This document shows positions 7,799 to 15,218 of a stretch of 52,791 bases of DNA, in pieces. Under the pieces are notes generated by a model. It worked only from the letters and a program-made list of their open reading frames with translations. It was not told the origin of the DNA and ran no database searches. Numbering within the stretch: position 1 is the first letter of the stretch; each line of letters begins with the position of its first letter. The translations under genes and the position numbers were made by a program. This DNA is from a virus, in the IMG/VR virus record IMGVR_UViG_3300035150_000010, positions 1-52,791 of that record; one strand, written 5' to 3'.

Positions 7799-8534
7799 CA
7801 AGAAGATCCATATTCTCGGTATGTCGGGTCATGCTGGTCAAAAGCACCGAGAGGCAATCGAACAGCTGCAGGGATTATATAGCCTTTCCTCTTATGAAGA
7901 GGCGGACATTATTGATATTTGCACGCCTAATTATAAGCATTTGCCTGATGCTCATCATGCATTAACGACAGGAAACGACTGCATAATCGAGAAACCAATA
8001 TGCAATTTTACCCCTGATCTTTTACATCTTTGCGATGTCGAGGACCATGAGAATGCAAGGGCTTATCCAGTCCTTCAATATCGCAACACAGATATTCTCA
8101 GCTATCATTGCATCTGGCAGCGCTCACCAGATTACTACGCTGGTTGGCGAGGCAAGTACCGAACTGCGCTCGGTGGCGTTATCCTTTCCCACGGTATTCA
8201 TTTGATCGATCACGCCATTTGCCAATATGGCCGCGTTGCTTGTGTTGAATGCGAAACCTGGTCAGATCCCAGATACGCTTGCGAAGTGGAAACCAAGGCC
8301 GAAATACAGCTGGTGTTTTCTGGCGGACGCTCACGAAGCATTCACTTGGAAATCTCCCCAGACAAACCTACTTTCGCTCCTGCTAATCCGGGCTATCTCG
8401 ATTTCTTCCGCAACCTCGACAAGGCCCCGCGCCTCTCCGAAATCTATCACCTTCAGGAAGTGCTAGATGCCTGCTATGCTGCTTCCCGTTCTTCAAGCAT
8501 CATTACGCTATCTTCAGCGGCCTTGACCGCGTGA
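7791..8534 (+). CDS. Gfo/Idh/MocA-family oxidoreductase, shortened
   Basis: A 247-residue protein in the opposite orientation to its cassette neighbours. DIIDICTPNYKHLPDAHHAL matches the second half of the Rossmann domain of this family, and CIIEKPICNFTPDLLHLC gives the EKP motif that contacts nicotinamide and substrate. GGVILSHGIHLIDHAI has the conserved H-x-x-D of the C-terminal domain. Family members oxidise or reduce sugars and nucleotide-sugars. It is shorter than the usual 330-400 residues; the N-terminal dinucleotide loop (ILGMSGHAGQKH) is odd, lacking GxGxxG. The 3' end overlaps the FAD gene by 61 bases. Confidence 0.75.
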   Translation: MSIKKIHILGMSGHAGQKHREAIEQLQGLYSLSSYEEADIIDICTPNYKHLPDAHHALTTGNDCIIEKPICNFTPDLLHLCDVEDHENARAYPVLQYRNTDILSYHCIWQRSPDYYAGWRGKYRTALGGVILSHGIHLIDHAICQYGRVACVECETWSDPRYACEVETKAEIQLVFSGGRSRSIHLEISPDKPTFAPANPGYLDFFRNLDKAPRLSEIYHLQEVLDACYAASRSSSIITLSSAALTA

Positions 8535-9514
8535 CCGAGCTTGCCTGAGAAGATACGCAACACTTTGTCATCGATCCGTTGCACGATGGTAGGCCTTTCG
8601 TCCGTTTCATCCTTGCGCGGCAGCACAACCCTCACCGTATACATCGGGCGAACAAGCTGCGCCTGACTGACGAAGGGAAGGTACTCAGATAGAGCATCTT
8701 TCATCTTCTCAAAATTGGACCCGTCTGGGCGATATTTCGGCGCTTCATATCCTGTGACGCGCTTATGTATGGCGTGCTCAACATGCCCCATCAGGTGGAG
8801 CCCGCTACCAATCGGGTCAATGCAGCCATATGGCCCATCCATGACAACGCAACCAACGTTGGCGTATTGCTCCGGAAGCTTGACGATCGGCTTTTCTATG
8901 ACCTCGTATTGCAGTTCAATCGGGCTATAGCCAAGACCCTTCATGATTTCATTCGTCCCGGCATATCCGGCGACGATGATCTTGTCATAAACTTCGGCCA
9001 ATAGATGATAATCCCGACGCGCCTCAAATGGCGGACTGGTTTTGATCTGAACTCCACATTCACTAAGATTGTTGCGAACGATTCTTAATAGTGCAGGATA
9101 GTCTATTCGTCCCTCACTGACGAGATAAGCGGACTCAAGGCTATCATCATTGAACAGATAAGGCGCGGCAACTTCAATAACGCCGTCGCCTAGTTCATTC
9201 CTGTCCATGAACGCTTCATAGGCTTCACGTCCTGTCTTGGATCCTTTTGCGATTGCATAGAAATGCGCGTCATCATATGAGACCGCATCACCGTATTCAC
9301 GCAGAAAGCTCGCCATGCTGTTTCGGCATTCCTGCACGGTCTTGTCTGAGCGCGGGTAATGGTATCCCTTGTGCAGCCGGTATTGATTGACCTTGGTTGC
9401 TCCAAGCATGATATCTGCGGCATTGTCATAGATTGTCACGTCATGACCGGAACGCGCTGCATAAACAGCGGCAGTGCAGCCGAATAATCCACCACCGATA
9501 ATGGCAACGCGCAT
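8474..9514 (-). CDS. FAD-dependent oxidoreductase (DAO-like)
   Basis: A 346-residue flavoprotein with an N-terminal dinucleotide-binding loop IIGGGLFGCTAA (residues 5-16) followed by the acidic end of strand 2 (VTIYDN). NQYRLHKGYHYPRS is a conserved active-site-type segment in a family found in surface-glycan loci and in phages. A second glycine-rich segment, DKIIVAGYAG, supports the FAD fold. It is the usual length and has normal ends. The stop of the preceding gene overlaps its start. In context it may modify a sugar or amine; the substrate is unknown. Confidence 0.75.
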   Translation of the reverse strand: MRVAIIGGGLFGCTAAVYAARSGHDVTIYDNAADIMLGATKVNQYRLHKGYHYPRSDKTVQECRNSMASFLREYGDAVSYDDAHFYAIAKGSKTGREAYEAFMDRNELGDGVIEVAAPYLFNDDSLESAYLVSEGRIDYPALLRIVRNNLSECGVQIKTSPPFEARRDYHLLAEVYDKIIVAGYAGTNEIMKGLGYSPIELQYEVIEKPIVKLPEQYANVGCVVMDGPYGCIDPIGSGLHLMGHVEHAIHKRVTGYEAPKYRPDGSNFEKMKDALSEYLPFVSQAQLVRPMYTVRVVLPRKDETDERPTIVQRIDDKVLRIFSGKLGHAVKAAEDSVMMLEEREAA

Positions 9515-10245
9515 CAGAATTGCTCCTCGGGCGGCTCGAACAAGCGGGACTCAGGCGGTGCGACAACCTCAATACCAAACTGTGTCGCCTGCCAGATGAA
9601 ATACTGAATACCAGGGCGCTGATATAGATACTCGCTCTTGCTGGCTTGCATAACGCCCCATATCCCGATGCGTGGGATGTTCAGGCGCTGACAATCAACA
9701 ATTGCCTTGGCGAGCATAAAGGCAATGGAAGATGTGAACATGAACGGACAAAACCGCTCTTTCATCTCCGCTTCCGGATATTCTCTTGCTTCCTTGAACC
9801 ACGCAATGTTCTGGCGTTGCAACTCTGCTTGCTCATGAAGATGCTGTATTTGTACGTATTCTTCCTGATTATTGGCCGCATCCAACGGAGGAGCCATCGG
9901 AACACGCATCCACACGCGATGCCCGAAATGCTCAATGGATCTCAGATAGTGGTAAGACCGCGTTTGATCCTGGATCGGGACATGAACCTCGAACCATTCG
10001 TCAACGCGCGGGAGACTGCGCTGTTCGATGTTATGCGGCGAGCAGGCATAGATCAGCCACTTCGGATCATTGAACGGGGCTTGATCAACCGTTGCTGGGT
10101 GCGAGCCAAGCACCGCGATTCCATCGAATTTGGGCTTGGTTTCCTTAGCGTTCGAAACGTCTTCGGCGAATTCCGCTAGATCAAACGCCTTATCCGGCGA
10201 TGTCTCAGCGATCTTATCCGCTGCTTTCTGTGCTTTTTTTGTCAT
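9514..10245 (-). CDS. Phage protein of the enzyme cassette, Rossmann-like
   Basis: A 243-residue protein, with a Lys/Ala/Asp-rich first 40 residues, then IAVLGSHPATVDQAPF, a strand-loop like the start of a Rossmann fold, and a C-terminal part with IPRIGIWGVMQASKSEYLYQ. Proteins with the GSHPAT...W-hydrophobic-YACSPHN pattern are familiar from other phages, often beside glycosyltransferases, but I do not know a proven activity. A clear ribosome site (AAAGGCCCGAC) precedes its ATG. It is the first gene of the cassette as transcribed. Confidence 0.6.
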   Translation of the reverse strand: MTKKAQKAADKIAETSPDKAFDLAEFAEDVSNAKETKPKFDGIAVLGSHPATVDQAPFNDPKWLIYACSPHNIEQRSLPRVDEWFEVHVPIQDQTRSYHYLRSIEHFGHRVWMRVPMAPPLDAANNQEEYVQIQHLHEQAELQRQNIAWFKEAREYPEAEMKERFCPFMFTSSIAFMLAKAIVDCQRLNIPRIGIWGVMQASKSEYLYQRPGIQYFIWQATQFGIEVVAPPESRLFEPPEEQF

Positions 10246-10618
10246 GTCGGGCCTTTGTTGGATTAATTGTAATTAAGAGCGGCCATGATTCGGGTGATAG
10301 CCGTACTCAATTTCTGCATTTTTTCGTGCTGTTATTGCATCCTCGATATCAATAAATAGGCGTTATTATCTTTGACACACCACGCCTTATGGGTGTGTGA
10401 TGCTCCCGTTTACAATCGGGAGGATAAGTTATGAAGCCATTTCAGAGCAAAAGCGTGTTTCATCTGCTTACAATAAAGACGCAGCTTACTTGCTAGAACA
10501 GATCCAAGCGACAAACGGAGAGGTATTACCTCCCCGTTTGTAAGAGGTACACCCGGCGCATCTTTCATGGCTTCACTCCATTAAAAAACCCGGCTCAATG
10601 GCCGGGGCGATATTCTGA
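10246..10618. other. 373-base gap with hairpins and a tiny plus-strand frame
   Basis: No normal gene fits here. The plus strand shows an inverted repeat ACACACC/GGGTGTGT near 10375-10400 and then GGGAGG followed by ATG at about 10431, opening a frame of only 21 codons. A compact hairpin follows near 10513-10543, in which ACAAACGG pairs with CCGTTTGT around GAGGTAtTACCTC. The minus-strand terminator at 10583-10606 closes the upstream gene pair. A short RNA or leader is possible. Confidence 0.45.
10583..10606 (-). terminator. Rho-independent terminator, minus strand
   Basis: On the minus strand CCCGGC (606-601) pairs with GCCGGG (594-589) around a six-base loop, and six T residues follow (588-583). 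It ends the transcript of the Panacea-domain gene pair before the enzyme cassette. Confidence 0.8.
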
Positions 10619-10801
10619 TTAATCATTTTTGGGCGGCGGTCGCATAAACCATAGGATCGCAGCGCCAACGATGAGAATAGAGCCAATTATTCGGCCTTCA
10701 CCCGGACTAATATCAACGGGGTCAAAAAATATCCCGCTAAATCCTGGCCAAAACCAAGAGCCCAAGTCACAGATTCCCAAGCTATATAACAACCTTCCCA
10801 C
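10619..10801 (-). CDS. Small membrane protein candidate (overlapping frame)
   Basis: A 60-residue frame that would start at GTG and end just before the terminator. The C-terminal half has one good membrane segment (GRIIGSILIVGAAILWFM, residues 36-53) followed by a short charged tail. It overlaps the gene at 10687-10899 in another frame for more than 100 bases, so one of the two may be false, or the start may lie further downstream. The membrane segment is the argument for it. Confidence 0.4.
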   Translation of the reverse strand: MGRLLYSLGICDLGSWFWPGFSGIFFDPVDISPGEGRIIGSILIVGAAILWFMRPPPKND

Positions 10802-10899
10802 TCATCGACCGCCCTGTCGAGGGCGGCTTGTACTGGGCCATCCTCGACAATCTCTAACACTAATTCAAACCTAACTCTTTCGCCCTTTTTCGCGCCCAT
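10687..10899 (-). CDS. 70-residue protein downstream of the Panacea gene
   Basis: ATG at 10897-10899 lies inside the last codons of the Panacea gene, a coupled arrangement like toxin-antitoxin pairs. The product has an acidic helix VEDGPVQAALDRAVDEWEG and a CYIAWESVTWALGFG segment. It is not similar to any toxin I recognise. Because Panacea-domain proteins are often antitoxins with a small neighbouring toxin, this frame or the membrane protein overlapping it is the obvious partner candidate. Confidence 0.5.
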   Translation of the reverse strand: MGAKKGERVRFELVLEIVEDGPVQAALDRAVDEWEGCYIAWESVTWALGFGQDLAGYFLTPLILVRVKAE

Positions 10900-11411
10900 T
10901 CAATAGCTTCGGCGCTAGGCTCTTCTTTAATCCGCGAGGTCAGAAAAGCATGAAAGGGAAGATCCTCACCTTCACGGGCAATCTCCCAACCATAATCATG
11001 GCTTTCTTCACTAATCTCGTTTGCCGTTTTGCCGTTAACGTAATCAATCCACCAATTGACCTGCTTCAATTCTTCGGTCGAGAAAAGGAGAATGTCTGGT
11101 GGCTGATTAGCTTTAAATATCCATACCTGCGGGCCGCGCTCGCCATATGTCTTATGACGTAATTGGGAAATTAAACCTGTTTGCTCAAGCTCATTCCTAA
11201 TAGGCATTATCTGATGCGGGACAGGGCCAAATTTTTCGCGGATGTAGCGAGCACCTGTAATTGATTTTCCGGTAAGCGAAAATGAGCGTGCGTCAGCGAA
11301 CCACAAAACCTTATTAAGCTTCGTAGCGCCAAAACCATCGGCAGCGCCGGCTTTCCATATGATGTAATGGACCAGCGCCTTGAACTTTTCGCGATTGAAT
11401 TTCTCGCTCAT
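10860..11411 (-). CDS. Panacea-domain (DUF4065, SocA-like) protein
   Basis: A 183-residue protein. The start chosen, MSEKFNREKF, has a strong ribosome site (GGAGGAGGAAA); longer frames lack one. FGATKLNKVLWFADARSFSLTGKSI and the following RYIREKFGPVPHQI match the DUF4065 core (TKLNKLLYFAD.., GPVP). This domain was first known as the antitoxin SocA, a proteolytic adaptor in Caulobacter, and is now known as the Panacea antitoxin domain found with many unrelated toxins and in phages. Here it lies in the late region between a decoration-like gene and the enzyme cassette, so it may be an addiction or defence/counter-defence module. Confidence 0.8.
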   Translation of the reverse strand: MSEKFNREKFKALVHYIIWKAGAADGFGATKLNKVLWFADARSFSLTGKSITGARYIREKFGPVPHQIMPIRNELEQTGLISQLRHKTYGERGPQVWIFKANQPPDILLFSTEELKQVNWWIDYVNGKTANEISEESHDYGWEIAREGEDLPFHAFLTSRIKEEPSAEAIEWARKRAKELGLN

Positions 11412-11519
11412 TTTCCTCCTCCTGCGCGGCAACAGAAACCCCGCGCTGGAGTTCTTTCGTCTCAATCATGCATGTTCGCTGCTGTTAACGTCAAAGTTTG
11501 CGCCCCTGTAAAGGCGCGA

Positions 11520-11546
11520 CCCCTGGAAACCCGACAGATCCAGGGG
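11520..11546. terminator. 8-bp hairpin after the 11.6-kb gene
   Basis: CCCCTGGA (11520-11527) pairs perfectly with TCCAGGGG (11539-11546) around an 11-base loop, 50 bases after the stop of the minus-strand gene at 11598. There is no T tract on either strand, so termination is unproven; it could instead protect a transcript end. Confidence 0.4.
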
Positions 11547-11597
11547 CCGCTAATCTGCGCAGATGTTTTGTTTAAAGTCGGGTTAACTCAAACTGGC

Positions 11598-12473
11598 TTA
11601 GAGGCCAGTATCACGCGGAGCCGAGACGTTGATCCAGTCAACATCCACATACTGCGCACCACCTGTGTCACCCCATACAAGGACAGTCGGGGTTAGCGCG
11701 GTTGACATGGCGATGGGACTTGCAATCGAGCCGGCCGCAACGCCGTTGACATAGAAGGTCGCAGTGCCGCCCGTATCAGAAATGCCGTGATGCACTTCGA
11801 CTTCCAGCGTGTCATAGATGCCCATGGTAACGCCGGTGTCGAGAACGACTGGCGTCCGATCCGTATTACCGTTCACTGCATAGCCGACCCAGCCGGTATC
11901 ACCACCGCCCTTGGAAGCAAAGCCAATACCAACAGCATTGGTAGCCGGAGAGACAATCGCGCCGCCCGTATCGATGACCGGGATTTCCGTAGCGTCCAGC
12001 GTATCGGTAAAACCCATCCAGACGTTGATTGAGTTGTTGCCGGTGTCATTGGTCCAGTGCGCTTTCAGGCGAGCGCCCATGCGAAGACCGTTCTTGGTAT
12101 CGGTCGGAATAGAACCCTGATTGCCCTTCCATGCGAGGTTCTGGGTGATACCCATGCGGGCATCGGCCTTGGGCGTATCGCCGAGGCTAATGCGCAGAAT
12201 GCCGCTAGTGCCAGGAGCCACGACAACGTTGGAACCGGTATCAGTGCCGGTGTCGCCATCGACAACCCGCCAATTCGGATCGGTGTTGCCACGAATGGCG
12301 CGGCCAGTATCACCGATGAAATCGTCAAAGACAGCCACGGTGTCAGGAGAAGAGTGAACGATGACAGGCTTACCTTCGCCACCAGAGACAAAGCCCTTGT
12401 AGGCGATAACCTGATCATCCTTTGACAGGCCTAGCACCCTGCGGTGTAGACCCTTGAGGATTGAGATAGACAT
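11598..12473 (-). CDS. DTG-rich LamG/jelly-roll-like virion protein
   Basis: A 291-residue protein. The first 60 residues (HRRVLGLSKDDQVIAYKGFVS) look like a capsid-binding arm and the rest resembles a concanavalin-like beta sandwich (AVFDDFIGD, INVWMGFTDTLD, EVEVHHGISDTGGTATFYVNG). Related proteins occur as structural or decoration proteins in phages. It contains ten Asp-Thr-Gly triplets, far more than chance, at loop-like positions and at its last residues. It is the end of a late operon that begins with the small terminase. It may decorate the head or tail and bind glycans; function is inferred. Confidence 0.7.
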   Translation of the reverse strand: MSISILKGLHRRVLGLSKDDQVIAYKGFVSGGEGKPVIVHSSPDTVAVFDDFIGDTGRAIRGNTDPNWRVVDGDTGTDTGSNVVVAPGTSGILRISLGDTPKADARMGITQNLAWKGNQGSIPTDTKNGLRMGARLKAHWTNDTGNNSINVWMGFTDTLDATEIPVIDTGGAIVSPATNAVGIGFASKGGGDTGWVGYAVNGNTDRTPVVLDTGVTMGIYDTLEVEVHHGISDTGGTATFYVNGVAAGSIASPIAMSTALTPTVLVWGDTGGAQYVDVDWINVSAPRDTGL

Positions 12474-12594
12474 GTGATTTCCTTACTGATTGCTTATTGC
12501 TTCGGATGTCAGGTTATGCCGGGTTACTAATCAAAAGTTGCGGTGGTTTATATAACCCCGTGATTTTAAGCATTTCTGCTACTTATGATTGTTT

Positions 12595-13002
12595 TTATGC
12601 AGATATGATGGTCAAATCGGCACCATTAAGCCCCTTGGTGCCATCTGCCCACTGGATTTCCCTCAAGTCGCCATCTTCACCACGCGTGTCGAACAGCTCA
12701 CCAGTAACCTGATCGGCATTGATAAGCTGCCCATCCTTGCCGCGAACAAACCCACTGCCATCGATGTAGAACTTGTGGTCGACCTTTTGAGCCTGCGCCT
12801 TCCTTGGACGTCCAGGCTTTCTCTTGACAGGTGTTGGAGCGCTGGGCTCGGTCGCGGTGTCCTCGTATCCGTAGGCTGTTTGCAGGGCCATAGCCATGAG
12901 GTTTAGCCAAGCTTCTTGCTGGCTTGCTGAGAACTTGTCGCCCTCGTTCGGGAGCTTGGAAACCAGTGCATTGATGAGGGGATCGCGCTTCTTACGGCTC
13001 AT
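12595..13002 (-). CDS. Hypothetical protein with AT-hook-like motif
   Basis: A 135-residue protein. [11 protein letters not shown] near residue 60 matches an AT-hook core (RGR/GRP flanked by basic residues), which can bind the minor groove of AT-rich DNA, and the C-terminal half is acidic with Gly/Asp turns ([17 protein letters not shown]). The start overlaps the stop of the 45-residue gene by ATGA. It lies between the small terminase and the DTG-rich protein. DNA binding during packaging or head morphogenesis is a possibility only. Confidence 0.7.
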   Translation of the reverse strand: MSRKKRDPLINALVSKLPNEGDKFSASQQEAWLNLMAMALQTAYGYEDTATEPSAPTPVKRKPGRPRKAQAQKVDHKFYIDGSGFVRGKDGQLINADQVTGELFDTRGEDGDLREIQWADGTKGLNGADLTIISA

Positions 13003-13136
13003 GACTTCTTCTTTTTCTTCTTACCGGCTTCCGACATTGCGATAGCGATGGCCTGCTTCTGAGGTCTGCCGGATTTCATCAGCTCGGAAATGTTCTGAGC
13101 GATTGTCTTGCGGCTCTTGCCTTTCTTGAGAGGCAT
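12999..13136 (-). CDS. 45-residue Lys-rich protein
   Basis: Frame starting [20 protein letters not shown] and ending with six Lys and Ser. Small proteins with [16 protein letters not shown] and a QKQAIAIA segment are common in phages of many hosts (often annotated as DUF6496-like), so it is likely a real gene. It is basic throughout. Ends in an ATGA overlap with the next gene. Function unknown. Confidence 0.75.
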   Translation of the reverse strand: MPLKKGKSRKTIAQNISELMKSGRPQKQAIAIAMSEAGKKKKKKS

Positions 13137-13139
13137 TAA

Positions 13140-13523
13140 TCACTGCCTTGTATAGAGGTGAAGGTGGACTTCCTTCCCGGTATCAGTCGCCAGCCCTTGG
13201 ACGCTGACCTTGACTTTCTCACCTGCCAGAGCAAACGGCAAGTAGGACGTCGCGGTAATTGCCCCACCAGTGTCCATCATTGGGGCCTGGATATGTCGCA
13301 TCCAGGACGTCCCATTTGGCACCAAGTGGAAGACGCTCAGAACAGGCCCACCCTCGCCGGTATCAAGCTGCATGGTGACGACAGCGCCCGTATCGGCGCG
13401 AACGCCAGTATCGGCAGCATAGTAGGAAATCTGCTCAAGCTGACCATTCAGTGTCCCGCTGACGGTGGAAGCGTTTGCCCCTGTGTCCGTTGTCAAAACG
13501 AGATGATGCCTTGTGACTGTCAT
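13140..13523 (-). CDS. Small DTG-rich virion-associated protein
   Basis: A 127-residue beta-rich protein beginning MTVTRHHLVLTTDTGANAS. Members with the MTVTRHHLVLTTD start are found beside terminase and head genes in other phages. Six Asp-Thr-Gly triplets fall at turns between predicted strands (for example YYAADTGVRADTGAVV). The start overlaps the small terminase stop by four bases. It may be a head fibre or decoration subunit; that is inference from neighbours and composition. Confidence 0.65.
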   Translation of the reverse strand: MTVTRHHLVLTTDTGANASTVSGTLNGQLEQISYYAADTGVRADTGAVVTMQLDTGEGGPVLSVFHLVPNGTSWMRHIQAPMMDTGGAITATSYLPFALAGEKVKVSVQGLATDTGKEVHLHLYTRQ

Positions 13524-14026
13524 TCTTCTGTCCCTTCATCATCTATCTTGGCGTCGCCTAGCACGGAAAGAATTGCCCTTGCGAGCTGGCGCGGGTCTGT
13601 GTCTGCGTTGCTGTCGATCTTACCATCGTGCTTGATATCAAGCTTTTCGCCATATTTTTTCGGGAGCAGTTTGGAAGCAACCCACTTCCTTGAATCAACA
13701 CGAAGCTTTGAGCGCTGGATAGCTTCACCGTTAACGGACCATCCAATATTTTCGCCGTCCGCGTTCTTGCGCTCCATCCAATCATTCGAACCATCGTCTG
13801 AGATATCCATAATCTCGTCGGCCAGAACTTCGGCTTGAGCCTCACGTGATTGCGCGTATTGGTCGCGGAATTCCTCGTGTTTTGCAATCCAACGAAAGAC
13901 AGTTGCCCTGTTTGGCATGTCCTCATCGGAGCATATAGACCGCAAGCTTTCTCCATCGCAGATACGCTCACAAATGTCATCGCCGAGTTCTGGCGTGAAA
14001 TCTGTTGGTCTACCTACTTTAGCCAT
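13520..14026 (-). CDS. terS: Terminase small subunit
   Basis: A 168-residue DNA-recognition subunit of the packaging motor. The start MAKVGRPTDFTPELGDDIC has AAGGTG upstream. The N-terminal GRPTDFTPE and the helix-turn-helix SLRSICSDEDMPNRATVFRWIAKH are typical of the Terminase_5/bacteriophage small terminase group, and VDSRKWVASKLLPKKYGEKL is the conserved C-terminal oligomerisation segment. It is 8.4 kb away from terL, unlike the usual adjacent pair. Confidence is high from the family pattern. Confidence 0.9.
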   Translation of the reverse strand: MAKVGRPTDFTPELGDDICERICDGESLRSICSDEDMPNRATVFRWIAKHEEFRDQYAQSREAQAEVLADEIMDISDDGSNDWMERKNADGENIGWSVNGEAIQRSKLRVDSRKWVASKLLPKKYGEKLDIKHDGKIDSNADTDPRQLARAILSVLGDAKIDDEGTEE

Positions 14027-14036
14027 TGAATGCACC

Positions 14037-14126
14037 TTACTTTCGGGCGGCCTTGGCTTCAGCGTCAGCGAGCTTTTCCATGCGTTCCAGCTTTTCCTGG
14101 GTCTTTTTGCTCATTGTCTTTGCCAT
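14037..14126 (-). CDS. 29-residue coiled peptide before terS
   Basis: A tiny frame starting MAKTMSKKTQEKLERMEKLA with AAGGA upstream and ending ten bases before the terS start. It is all charged helix (Lys, Glu, Ala). It is the first frame of the late minus-strand operon. Real but of unknown use; the longer frame upstream has no ribosome site. Confidence 0.5.
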   Translation of the reverse strand: MAKTMSKKTQEKLERMEKLADAEAKAARK

Positions 14127-14474
14127 TGTATGTATCCTTGAATGAAGAAACCCACCAGACTGGTTAAGACTGACGGGCTTAAGAGGACTAGTGCGTACCA
14201 ATGGCAGTGGCACTAGCCATGTTTTGTTTCGGCGCTGCGGGGCGCTCATCTCCGCTGTCTGCATTCCTCAGGCGTCAAATCCTGATATTCTAGCACCGAA
14301 CTGTTTTGCCCTATTGGGCTTTTAATGCTTCAGGGATCACCAGAACAGGACAGCCGGTCCATTATCTGAAAGAGCCCTTCGCACCCTGTCAACGCACACT
14401 TCATAGATAACCGACTGCTGACTATGCCGTATGTGCCTCACGCCTGGGTCAGGCTTAGAAGGAGGAATCCAACC
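14127..14474. other. 348-base divergent control region of the late operon
   Basis: This gap separates the minus-strand late operon from a plus-strand small gene. It holds a short hairpin GCCC-TATT-GGGC followed by TTTT (14308-14323), part of a 27-base element repeated at 15514-15539. A minus-strand TTGACA lies at about 14387, but the best -10 match is too far away for a confident promoter call. The late promoter must lie here or above, and I cannot fix it. Confidence 0.4.
14293..14319 (+). repeat. Element with AACTGT and a GCCC/GGGC hairpin, copy 1
   Basis: GCACCGAACTGTTTTGCCC then TATTGGGC. A near-identical copy is at 15514-15539 (GCACCGAACTGTTGTGCCC then ATTGGGC). The two copies bracket the transposase remnant. 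Two looser relatives (AACTGT plus T-rich plus stem) lie near 15752 and 15880. Confidence 0.6.
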
Positions 14475-14672
14475 ATGACGCAGCCTTTAAACATACGCTT
14501 CGCAGCCACTGACGCAGAGGTGATAGTTGTCGATGGCACCGCGCTCTTGGTCTTTGACACTGACAAGGACGGCCGGGTTGGCGTGGAAATGCCTCGGTCC
14601 GTTTGCGAGCATCTAAGCGAGCAATTGCAGTCATCTCTAATTTCCTCAATCGATCCTTCTGATCACAAGTAA
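14475..14672 (+). CDS. Small hypothetical protein
   Basis: A 65-residue protein, MTQPLNIRFAATDAEVIVVD, preceded by an excellent AAGGAGG ribosome site. It is a compact alpha/beta-like chain with VIVVDGTALLVFDTDKDGRV; no membrane segment. It stands alone on the plus strand before the transposase remnant. Function unknown. Confidence 0.7.
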   Translation: MTQPLNIRFAATDAEVIVVDGTALLVFDTDKDGRVGVEMPRSVCEHLSEQLQSSLISSIDPSDHK

Positions 14673-14683
14673 AGATCGTAGTC

Positions 14684-15145
14684 ATGTTTGACCTCACTAA
14701 TCCGATTTACTCTGACGCTGATAAAGCTCGCGAACATCTCGAAGCCATCCATTGGCCCGATGGTCCGATTTGCCCGCATTGCGGTAACTGTGACCAGAAG
14801 CGCATCACCAAGCTTCAAGGAAAGTCCACCCGACCCGGCGTGTTTAAGTGCAAGGAGTGCCGTAAGCCCTTTTCCGTGACTGTCGGCACCGTCTTTGAGC
14901 GCTCCAAAATCCCGCTCAACAAGTGGGTACTGGCAACGCATTTGATGGCAGCTTCCAAGAAAGGAATTTCAGCCCACCAGCTACACCGCATGCTTGGCGT
15001 TACCTACAAAACCGCTTGGTTTATGGCCCATCGCATCCGTGAGGCAATGGCACCATCTACGTTACTAGCTGCCCGCCAAAACGCTGAGTACCCATCAGTT
15101 AACCTTTGGCGGGCAGCTAGCCCCGCGGCACGGACCTGTTTTTGA
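14684..15145 (+). pseudogene. Truncated IS1595-family transposase
   Basis: The first 125 residues match the start of IS1595 transposases: a helical lead, a zinc ribbon with CPHCGNCDQ and CKECRK (about residues 29-61), and LNKWVLATHLMAASKKGISAHQLHRMLGVTYKTAWFMAHRIREAM. Sequence similarity stops there and the remaining 28 residues run into a 16-bp inverted repeat. The catalytic DDxDE core is entirely missing (full proteins are near 300 residues), so it is a remnant, or a domesticated zinc-ribbon/HTH DNA-binding protein. I see no intact terminal inverted repeats. Confidence 0.75.
15065..15120. repeat. 16-bp perfect inverted repeat
   Basis: CTAGCTGCCCGCCAAA (15065-15080) is the reverse complement of 15105-15120, with a 24-base loop. 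It begins exactly where transposase similarity ends, so it may mark the break or be a cis element such as an IS end pair or a strong transcript stop. Confidence 0.7.
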
Positions 15146-15218
15146 CCCGCTCAGACCGGATAACTAAAACAGCCTCTCCGTCGAGTAGCAGGGACGCACT
15201 GAAAAAAACGTCAAGCAG

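Noticed and set aside
11598-13523. DTG as aspartic protease active sites
   Set aside because: Retropepsin-type proteases need one DTG per monomer in a defined strand context; here 6 and 10 copies are scattered in loops.
14684-15145. Intact IS1595 insertion sequence
   Set aside because: Only the N-terminal 125 residues remain; no DDxDE core and no clear terminal repeats with target duplication.
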